From contig JAEYWB010000325.1 of the NCBI GenBank assembly GCA_023429275.1, positions 1 through 5,352 on the forward strand: DNA of 5,352 nt, given 5' to 3'. Within the stretch, counting starts at the first letter, position 1, and each line of letters begins with the position of its first letter. The stretch comes from Planctomycetota bacterium (GTDB taxonomy: Bacteria > Planctomycetota > Planctomycetia > Planctomycetales > Planctomycetaceae). Position numbers and translations under genes: made by a program. The notes beneath the pieces are model-generated. The model was not told the DNA's origin, ran no database searches, and saw only the letters and a list, made by a program, of their open reading frames with translations. This document shows positions 1-5,352 of the stretch, piece after piece.

Positions 1-3000
1 GGGCCGGTTCGCGCGGTCGCCGGTTCGCCCGACGGACGGCAGATCGTCACCGTCGCCGCGGACAAGACCGTCCACTTCTGGAATCCCAACGGACAGGCGG
101 CGCGGCAATACGCGGGTCATCAGGCCGAGGTCCTTGCCGCCGCGTACCGGGGGGACGGCGGTCTCGTCGCAACGGGGGACGCCGCCGGAAAAATCCATGT
201 TCAGTCGAGCGACGGATCCCTGCAGGGAATCATCGGCGCGCACGCCGGGCCGGTCACCGCCATCGACTTTCATCCGACGCAGCAACTGCTCTACACCGCC
301 GGCGATGGGGTCATCAAGCAATGGCTCCTGCCGCTGAGCCAGCCACGGCCTCTCGGCGGGCATCCCGAAGCCGTTCGGGCCGTCGCGGTGACGGCCGACG
401 GCCGGTTCGCACTCTCCAGTTCGCACGACAATCCGGTGCGGGTCTGGGATACCGCGACCGGAAACCACATCCGGAACCTCGACGGGCTCCAGGGGCCGAT
501 CAACGGCATCGCGCTCAGTCCTGACGGCAACACGGTCGCCGGCGTCAGCGAGACCGGGGGAATCCGGTTCTGGAACCTGGGCGACGGGGCGGACAAGGGG
601 ACGCTGCTCGGGCACGGAGGACCGGCGACGGCGGTCGAGTTCCATCCGAACGGGCTGTCGATCGCAGTCGCCTGCGCCGACGGAATCGTGCGGATCGTCG
701 CCGCTCCCCCACGGGCGAACGATCTGGCCGTCGAGAAGTCTCCGTGTCAGGCGGCCGCGATCAGTCGTGACGGCAAGCTCCTCGCGATGGGGGGGACGAA
801 GGATGGAAAGCCTGCCATCCTTCTTCGGGATCCGGCGAACGGCAATCTGCTTGGAACGCTCCTCGGTCATGAATCGGCCATTACCGCTGTTGGCCTCAAC
901 AGGGATCACACGCGGCTCATCAGCGGATCAGCCGACAACACGCTTCGAGTCTGGAACCTGGCCGCCGCGAACTTCCCGGAAGTCGCCGTTCTCAAGGGAC
1001 ACCAGGCCGCCCCCGTCGCCGTCGCAATCAGCGATGACGGGGCGCTCGCCTGGTCGAGCGTCGGGGGTGAGAACCAGATTCATCAGTGGACCGTCGCGGA
1101 AGGCAAGGATGCGAAGCAGCTGTCCGGTCATGGCGGGGCGATCGCGGTGCTGAAAGTTCACGGCGATACACTCGCGAGTGGATCGGCCGACGGGACTGTC
1201 CGGACATGGAAGATCGCAACGGGCGAGACTGCGGCGACGATCAGCCATGGCGCGCCGGTCGCCGATCTCGCCTTCTCTCCGGACGGAGCGACCCTCGCGA
1301 GCGGCGGGGCGGACAAGTTCGTGAAGCTCTGGACAACAGCCGGCGGCGCGGCGGTCAAGAGCCTTGAAGCACTCGAGGGGAACGTGGCGAGCGTCGCGTT
1401 CAGTCCCGACGGAAGCCGGATCTCGGCCTGCGACGGATCGCAGACCCGCACCTGGCTGGCAAACGGGACCTCCCTCGACCGGACTCGAGTCGGCAACGTC
1501 GTCCCCCGCGGAGTCGGCTTCCTGGCGGACAGTCGCAGCCTCGTCATGCCGATCCCTGATGGGGCGGTCAAGGTCGCATCGGCGACGGTCCTGCAGACGC
1601 TTGCGGGACACGAAGGGGGCGTGAATGCCCTCGCGTTCACGGTAAATGGCGAGTCGCTGCTGACCGGCGGAGTCGACAAGTCCGTTCGCATCTGGACCCT
1701 CGCGAGTGGGCAGCAGTCCGCTCTTCTCACCGGGCCGGCGGACCAGGTCACCGGCGTGGCGGCTTCCCCGGAAGGAGAGGTGTTCGCTTCGTCGATCGAC
1801 AAGAAGATCTACGCGTGGAAGGCCGGTGGTCCCGCGGCGCCCGAGCGGGTCTTCGAGCAGGCCGCGTCGGTGCGGGCGATGAAGCTGTCGCGGGATGGAA
1901 AGCGACTCATTTCCGGAGGAGACGACCGCCTCGTCATCGTCCGCGACGCGGTCTCGGGACTCGAGCTCGAGCGATTCTCCGACCAGGCCGCGAGCGTGAA
2001 ATGCCTGGCATTCTCGAACGAGGGGCGGACCCTCGTCACCGGCGGCGATGACAAGCAGGCCCGTCTCCAGACGGTTTCGGCCCAGCGGATCCTATCGGCC
2101 GTCGGGGGGCCCCCTCTGGCGATTCCCGCTGCGGGTGCGGGCGCGATCCAGGACCTGGCCGTCCTGCCGGGCTCGTTCCGGATCATCGCGTCGATACAGG
2201 GAGAGCGGCAGCTCCGCGTCTGGCAACCGGACGGCCAGCCCGCTGCCGCGCACGCGACCGCCGGTCCCGTCGCCCGGTTCGCCGTCGCTCCCGATGGACG
2301 GCAACTGATCGCGGTCGACACGGAGGGACATGTTCAGTTCTGGTCGATTCCCGACCTTCAGCCGATCCGGACGATCGAGACCAGGGCTCCCCTGACGACC
2401 CTTGCCCTTAATCCCGACGGCTCGCGGCTCGCGATCGGCGACGGGATGAGCCAGGTGCGGGTCTACGCGACCTCCGGCGACTGCCGGCTCCTCGAACAGT
2501 TCCCGGCCCCCGCGGCGGTCGTGGGCCTCGCTTTCGCCGGAGACGCGCAGAAGCCGGCTCTCCTGGTCGGGACGGTCACCCCGGCTCCGACGCTGCATCC
2601 GCTGGCGCTGCAGCGGATCATCGAAGCGCATCCCGGCGGGGCAACGAGCCTCGCGTTCAACAACCCTGGCGACCAGCTGCTGACGGGGGGCGCCGACGGG
2701 AAGGTCGTCGCGTGGAAGACGAACGACGGAGAGAAGCTGCGGACCTATGAAGGGGCGACGGCAGGCGTGACGTGCGTCGCGTTCTCCCGCGACAACTCGC
2801 ATGTCTTCGCCGGGGGCCTCGACAGGTCCGTTCGGCAGTGGGTTGCCGGCGATGCCTCGTTGAAGAAGTCGTTCAGCCACTCCGCTCCTGTCCGCGGTCT
2901 CAGTCCCAGCCACGACAATCAGCGGGTGGCGACGGCAGGAGATGACCAGCTCGTTCACGTGTGGGACCTTGTCAGCGGCAGGGAGCTGCAGTTCTTCGAA

Positions 3001-4218
3001 GGGCACGCCGGTCCCTCGCTGGGGGTGGCATTCGCTTCGGACAACCGGACGGTCGTTTCGGGCGGTTCGGACCAGAGTGTCCGGCTCTGGAACCTCGCAG
3101 CGACTCGCGTCGTCGACGCCCACGCGGCCGCCATCGTCGATCTGTTTCAGACGAACGGCGGCGGGGCAGTGGTCACCCTCGGGCTCGACGGCAAGGGGCG
3201 GCAGTGGGACGCCAACCTCAATCCCGGGCGGACGTTCGATGGATGGGCGGGCGAAGCGCGGTCCCTGGCCGTGCGGTTCGACAGCCAGCAGCTCGCGATC
3301 GGACTTGCCGACCAGGTCCTGATCCTGAACTTCGGTGACGGCAGCACAATCCGGAAGATTCCAACCCGGACCGCGGTCACGGCTCTCGCCTTCAGCCAGG
3401 ACAACCAGAAGCTGGCCTGCACAACGGAGGACCGGCGGCTTCTTGTCTTCAGCACCCAGGACTGGGCGACACTGCAGGAAACACCGATGCCGGCTGTCGC
3501 CACCGATCTCGCGTTCTCATCCGACCATCGGCGACTGTGGACGACGGATGATGCCGGCAAGGTGAGCGAGTGGGCTTCGACCGCTCCGAAGGAGGTGCGG
3601 ATCTTTCAGGGGCACGGAGGGGCGGTGTACGGCCTTGTGTTCACGGGAGACGGCAAGACGATCGTCTCGTCGAGTGCCGACCAGACGCTGCGGAGCTGGG
3701 ACGTCAGCGGTGGGGGCCAGAAGCAGCAGTTCGGGGGGCACCAGGGGCCGGTCTACGGTCTCGCTCGAAGTCCCGACTCGGCCCTTGTCGTATCAACGAG
3801 CGGGGACAAGTCGATCCGCCTGTGGAACCTTGTCGCCGGAAACCAGCTGACGCAGCTCCCTTCGGGAGACCAGACGGCGTACTCGGTCGCCTTTCATCCC
3901 GACGGCCGGACCGTTGCCGCCGCGGGTGCGGACAAGAAGATCCGGGTTTTCGACATCCTGAACGGGACCCTCCACAAGACGCTCGAGGGGCATCCCGACT
4001 ATATCCACCGGGTCGCCTACAACCCGGCGGGGACGCGGCTGCTTTCCTGCGGTTACAGTGGCCGGATGTTCTTCTGGAACCCGGACGGGTCGCTCGCTTT
4101 GCAGCATCGGCTCTCCGACGTCATTAATGCGGCAACTTACAGCACCGATGGGGCCCGGATCGCGGTCGGCGGGTCGAGCGGGCACGCCTATGTGATCGAA
4201 ACGCCGGCGGCGGTCCGG
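1..4218 (+). repeat. Protein-level tandem array of about 34 WD40 blades
   Basis: I placed the blades by the W-like position that ends strand c. In fragment residues (1 = base 1) these fall near 27, 68, 108, 150, 191, 232, 277, 318, 363, 403, 444, 485, 525, 565, 606, 649, 690, 741, 781, 822, about 864 (very degenerate), 905, 947, 988, 1030, 1069, 1110, 1150, 1191, 1233, 1275, 1318, 1359 and 1400. Steps are nearly all 39-45 residues. The exception is 51 between the 17th and 18th blades. At DNA level the units have diverged, so this is an old array and not a recent tandem duplication. Blade count is by eye, accurate to about one or two. Confidence 0.88.
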
Positions 4219-4221
4219 TAG
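1..4221 (+). CDS. Giant WD40-repeat (multi-beta-propeller) protein, 5'-partial
   Basis: The frame is open from base 1 to the TAG at 4219-4221, giving 1406 visible residues, so the true start is upstream. GTG at 388 is only an internal codon: the 129 residues before it are already WD40 repeats, and it falls inside the fourth visible blade. About 34 blades are visible, each about 41 residues long and typically reading GH-x-x-x-V-x-x-(V/L)-A-F-S-P-D-G, then SG-x-D-x-(T/S)-(V/I)-R-(V/L)-W. Good examples end at W318, W403, W444, W565, W988, W1030, W1233 and W1275 (fragment numbering). Others have lost the GH or the Trp. No catalytic motif or membrane segment is visible, and the protein stops right after its last blade. 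WD40 propellers are normally protein-binding scaffolds; the partner and cell location cannot be read here. In planctomycetes such arrays can follow an N-terminal cytochrome-c-like domain, which would lie outside the window. The WD40 assignment is secure; the specific role is unknown. Confidence 0.95.
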   Translation, partial: GPVRAVAGSPDGRQIVTVAADKTVHFWNPNGQAARQYAGHQAEVLAAAYRGDGGLVATGDAAGKIHVQSSDGSLQGIIGAHAGPVTAIDFHPTQQLLYTAGDGVIKQWLLPLSQPRPLGGHPEAVRAVAVTADGRFALSSSHDNPVRVWDTATGNHIRNLDGLQGPINGIALSPDGNTVAGVSETGGIRFWNLGDGADKGTLLGHGGPATAVEFHPNGLSIAVACADGIVRIVAAPPRANDLAVEKSPCQAAAISRDGKLLAMGGTKDGKPAILLRDPANGNLLGTLLGHESAITAVGLNRDHTRLISGSADNTLRVWNLAAANFPEVAVLKGHQAAPVAVAISDDGALAWSSVGGENQIHQWTVAEGKDAKQLSGHGGAIAVLKVHGDTLASGSADGTVRTWKIATGETAATISHGAPVADLAFSPDGATLASGGADKFVKLWTTAGGAAVKSLEALEGNVASVAFSPDGSRISACDGSQTRTWLANGTSLDRTRVGNVVPRGVGFLADSRSLVMPIPDGAVKVASATVLQTLAGHEGGVNALAFTVNGESLLTGGVDKSVRIWTLASGQQSALLTGPADQVTGVAASPEGEVFASSIDKKIYAWKAGGPAAPERVFEQAASVRAMKLSRDGKRLISGGDDRLVIVRDAVSGLELERFSDQAASVKCLAFSNEGRTLVTGGDDKQARLQTVSAQRILSAVGGPPLAIPAAGAGAIQDLAVLPGSFRIIASIQGERQLRVWQPDGQPAAAHATAGPVARFAVAPDGRQLIAVDTEGHVQFWSIPDLQPIRTIETRAPLTTLALNPDGSRLAIGDGMSQVRVYATSGDCRLLEQFPAPAAVVGLAFAGDAQKPALLVGTVTPAPTLHPLALQRIIEAHPGGATSLAFNNPGDQLLTGGADGKVVAWKTNDGEKLRTYEGATAGVTCVAFSRDNSHVFAGGLDRSVRQWVAGDASLKKSFSHSAPVRGLSPSHDNQRVATAGDDQLVHVWDLVSGRELQFFEGHAGPSLGVAFASDNRTVVSGGSDQSVRLWNLAATRVVDAHAAAIVDLFQTNGGGAVVTLGLDGKGRQWDANLNPGRTFDGWAGEARSLAVRFDSQQLAIGLADQVLILNFGDGSTIRKIPTRTAVTALAFSQDNQKLACTTEDRRLLVFSTQDWATLQETPMPAVATDLAFSSDHRRLWTTDDAGKVSEWASTAPKEVRIFQGHGGAVYGLVFTGDGKTIVSSSADQTLRSWDVSGGGQKQQFGGHQGPVYGLARSPDSALVVSTSGDKSIRLWNLVAGNQLTQLPSGDQTAYSVAFHPDGRTVAAAGADKKIRVFDILNGTLHKTLEGHPDYIHRVAYNPAGTRLLSCGYSGRMFFWNPDGSLALQHRLSDVINAATYSTDGARIAVGGSSGHAYVIETPAAVR

Positions 4222-4322
4222 CCCTGTTTCCAGGCGAAAACGGCCAACAACGGTGCCGGAGGGTCTGTTCGTCACATTCTGGACGATCAGACATGGATTC
4301 TGCCGGAAATCCCCGGTCAGGG

Positions 4323-4346
4323 AGGTCGCGGCGACCGGCGCGACCT
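4323..4346. repeat. Inverted repeat, 8-bp stem with 8-base loop
   Basis: AGGTCGCG at 4323-4330 pairs perfectly with CGCGACCT at 4339-4346 around an 8-base loop. The left arm can alternatively pair with GCGACC at 4331-4336, an odd palindrome centred on 4330, so two mutually exclusive foldings exist. It lies about 100 bases past the stop of the propeller gene and about 60 bases before the putative promoter. There is no T-run after it, so it is not a canonical intrinsic terminator. It could stabilise the upstream mRNA 3' end, end transcription without a T-run, or be a protein-binding site. GC-rich DNA makes such stems fairly easy to find, so its function is uncertain. Confidence 0.4.
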
Positions 4347-4450
4347 GCGTGGCGAAACATTGGCCGGGCAAATCGAATTTCGTCGGATGTTCGAATCGGC
4401 GTGTGCTTGATTGTCGCGACCGGCCTCGTATCCTAGATGTTCCGACCGGC
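4332..4450 (+). repeat. Three copies of CGACCGGC in the intergenic region
   Basis: The 8-mer CGACCGGC occurs at 4332-4339 (across the loop of the inverted repeat), 4417-4424 (between the putative -35 and -10 boxes) and 4443-4450 (just past the putative -10 box, near the expected transcription start). A further GACCGG core on the minus strand is at 4313-4318. Copies placed in the spacer and at the start of transcription are where a repressor would bind, but the motif is short, GC-rich and was found after the fact. Confidence 0.3.
4407..4434 (+). promoter_or_regulatory. Putative sigma-70-like promoter for the ExbB-type gene
   Basis: TTGATT at 4407-4412 matches four of six bases of the -35 consensus TTGACA. 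TATCCT at 4429-4434 matches four of six bases of the -10 consensus TATAAT. The spacer is 16 bp. Transcription would begin near 4441, leaving a leader of about 54 nucleotides before the ATG at 4495. This is the only reasonable box pair I found in the gap, and it supports separate transcription of the second gene. It also argues against the alternative TTG start at 4411, which lies inside the -35 box. Confidence 0.5.
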
Positions 4451-4494
4451 GAAAATTTCGGCATCGCCCTCTTCTGTGTGACGGACTGATAACA

Positions 4495-4593
4495 ATGGCT
4501 TCCCCCGCTGATCGTTTGCGCCGCCGATGCCTGGCCACGGCGCTTCTCCTCCTGGCGATCGGATGTGCGATCGCCCCTGGGATCCTTCTCGCA
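4495..4593 (+). other. Signal-peptide coding region of the ExbB-type protein
   Basis: The first 33 codons encode a positively charged start (R7, R9, R10, R11), a hydrophobic core (about 12-32) and a possible signal peptidase I site after A33, followed by acidic QEE. Classical E. coli ExbB and TolQ (about 230-244 residues) lack a cleaved signal. The extra N-terminal region here accounts for most of the greater length and would place the Ala/Pro-rich linker in the periplasm. Leu at -3 is not ideal for cleavage, so it could instead stay as an uncleaved extra membrane anchor. Confidence 0.65.
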
Positions 4594-5349
4594 CAAGAGG
4601 AGGCGGCTCCGGCTGCTGCTGCGGCCCCTGCCGCCGCACCGGGCGCGGCCCCAGCCGCCAACGCCCATGCCGACCAGTCGTTTCTGTCCTGGGTGTTGTG
4701 GACCTCCCGACCGATCGGATGGTTCCTCGGGATCGTTTCGACGCTGTTCGTCTCGCAGGTCATCCGCCTGTTCATGGATGTGACGCCCGACAAGGCGATG
4801 CCGCCGCAGGTTGTCGAGGACTCGAAGGCCCTTGTCGACAAGCGGGACTTCAAGGGGGTCTATAACCTCGTCAAGACCGACGAGTCACAGTACAGCCGGC
4901 TCGTCCGGGCGGGGCTCCACGAAATGGGTGCGGGGGTTTCGGAAGCCCGCAGCGCCATGGAGCGGACCTCCGAGGTGATCACGATCGAGAACGAGAAGCG
5001 GATCAGTATGCTCGCGGTCCTCGGAAGCCTCGGGCCGATGATCGGGCTTCTCGGAACGCTGATGGGGATGATCAAGAGCTTCGCGGTCATCGCCCGCTCC
5101 GATACCCAGCTCAAGGCGAGCGAGGTGGCGGAAGGGATCTCGGAAGCCCTCCTGCTGACGTTCGAAGGGGTGTTTCTGTCGGTCCCCGCCATCTTCTTCT
5201 TCGCCCTGTTCCGGAACCGGATGAACACGATCGGTGCGAACACACTCCTCGCCGCCGACGAACTGATCGCCAAGCTGGCCAATGCCGTCCGGCAGAAGCC
5301 CGCCGGCGGTGCCGCCCCGGCCGGGGCTCCGGCCTCCCCCGCGCAGTAG
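4495..5349 (+). CDS. MotA/TolQ/ExbB proton channel family protein
   Basis: Complete, 284 residues. ExbB/TolQ subunits form the inner-membrane proton channel that, with ExbD/TolR, turns proton-motive force into work on periplasmic or outer-membrane partners. Residues 1-33 look like a signal sequence (RLRRR, then a hydrophobic stretch to LLA before QEEA), followed by an Ala/Pro-rich linker to about 60. Membrane segment 1 is about 74-93. A cytoplasmic part (about 95-170) includes the family-like SRLVRAGL at 134-141. Segment 2 (about 173-199) has GLLGTLMG, and segment 3 (about 215-238) has ISEALLLT. T188, E217 and T222 align with E. coli ExbB T148, E176 and T181, which supports an active channel. 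The Ala/Pro-rich tail starts near 269. ATG 4495 is preferred because it directly precedes the signal sequence; in-frame TTG 4411 adds a non-signal-like leader. No clear Shine-Dalgarno is visible. ExbB, TolQ and MotA subtypes cannot be separated here, so no symbol is given. Confidence 0.93.
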   Translation: MASPADRLRRRCLATALLLLAIGCAIAPGILLAQEEAAPAAAAAPAAAPGAAPAANAHADQSFLSWVLWTSRPIGWFLGIVSTLFVSQVIRLFMDVTPDKAMPPQVVEDSKALVDKRDFKGVYNLVKTDESQYSRLVRAGLHEMGAGVSEARSAMERTSEVITIENEKRISMLAVLGSLGPMIGLLGTLMGMIKSFAVIARSDTQLKASEVAEGISEALLLTFEGVFLSVPAIFFFALFRNRMNTIGANTLLAADELIAKLANAVRQKPAGGAAPAGAPASPAQ

Positions 5350-5352
5350 CCC

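Larger units (their letters stand above)
4222..4494. other. Intergenic region without a convincing gene
   Basis: This 273-bp stretch separates the propeller gene from the ExbB-type gene. A 78-codon frame at 4253-4489 on the + strand exists, but its product resembles nothing I recognise, has no ribosome-binding site and runs through the putative promoter, so I do not call it. The left half carries an inverted repeat and the right half a promoter-like pair of boxes. I see no tRNA, no riboswitch I recognise and no canonical terminator (stem followed by a T-run) after the stop codon at 4221. The region is visibly richer in A/T patches (for example around 4365-4400 and 4450-4460) than the flanking coding DNA. 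Confidence 0.7.

Noticed and set aside
928..1802. Overlapping minus-strand frames of 227 and 214 codons
   Set aside because: Both are antisense to clear WD40 blades, in two different frames, and neither product has a recognisable domain.
2092..3123. Long open frame of 343 codons on the minus strand
   Set aside because: It lies wholly opposite the WD40 gene, whose repeat pattern is continuous. Its product is rich in Arg, Pro and Gly with no recognisable motif, as expected from the antisense of GC-rich coding DNA.
4253..4489. Possible 78-residue protein between the two genes
   Set aside because: There is no ribosome-binding site and no recognisable motif, and the frame runs through the promoter-like boxes. 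An open frame this short is expected by chance in GC-rich DNA.
4411..4494. TTG at 4411 as the start of the ExbB-type gene
   Set aside because: It would place an arginine-rich, non-signal-like leader of 28 residues before a good signal sequence, and it overlaps the putative -35 box.
4555..4566. Lipobox-like AIGC (residues 21-24) suggesting a lipoprotein
   Set aside because: The -3 position is Ala and -2 is Ile, a poor fit to the L-(A/S)-(G/A)-C pattern. The hydrophobic core continues past the Cys to a better cleavage region near residue 33.
4600..4660. GC-rich repetitive stretch that could be a DNA repeat
   Set aside because: It is explained by Ala and Pro codons of the linker in the ExbB-type protein. 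The codons vary and no fixed repeat unit is present.
3793..4668. Open frame of 291 codons on the minus strand spanning the intergenic gap
   Set aside because: It overlaps the ends of both well-supported genes and crosses the putative promoter. Its product is low-complexity and Arg-rich, and no ribosome-binding site or family signature is visible.
1..5352. CRISPR array, transposon ends, tRNA or rRNA
   Set aside because: No spaced identical repeats, terminal inverted repeats, transposase frame or RNA-gene signatures were seen on either strand.

Overview
The window is GC-rich bacterial DNA with two genes on the + strand and a 273-bp gap between them. A giant WD40-repeat (beta-propeller) protein, an ExbB/TolQ-type energiser with a signal peptide, high GC and no clear Shine-Dalgarno sequence together suggest a planctomycete-like bacterium. 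That is an inference from gene content, not a sequence match, and I cannot name a genus.

Layout: (1) Positions 1-4221 hold the 3' part of one very long gene whose reading frame is already open at base 1, so its start lies to the left of the window. The 1406 visible residues consist entirely of about 34 WD40-type blades repeating roughly every 41 residues. No enzyme domain, membrane segment or C-terminal tail is visible. (2) Positions 4222-4494 hold no convincing gene. They contain an 8-bp inverted repeat (4323-4346), several copies of a GACCGG-core motif, and a plausible sigma-70-like promoter (4407-4434). (3) Positions 4495-5349 hold a complete MotA/TolQ/ExbB-family proton-channel gene of 284 residues, with an N-terminal signal sequence, an Ala/Pro-rich linker, three membrane segments and the expected channel Thr/Glu/Thr residues. 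The window ends three bases after its stop codon.

How they may work together: ExbB/TolQ proteins form the inner-membrane proton-driven motor with an ExbD/TolR partner, which is not in the window and is expected just downstream. Beta-propeller proteins usually act as binding scaffolds, and in the Tol system a propeller protein (TolB) works with the TolQ-TolR motor. A functional link here is attractive, but it rests only on adjacency. The apparent promoter before the second gene argues that the two are at least partly transcribed separately. I see no mobile element, CRISPR array, tRNA, rRNA or recognisable new system. The most unusual item is the size and regularity of the propeller array.
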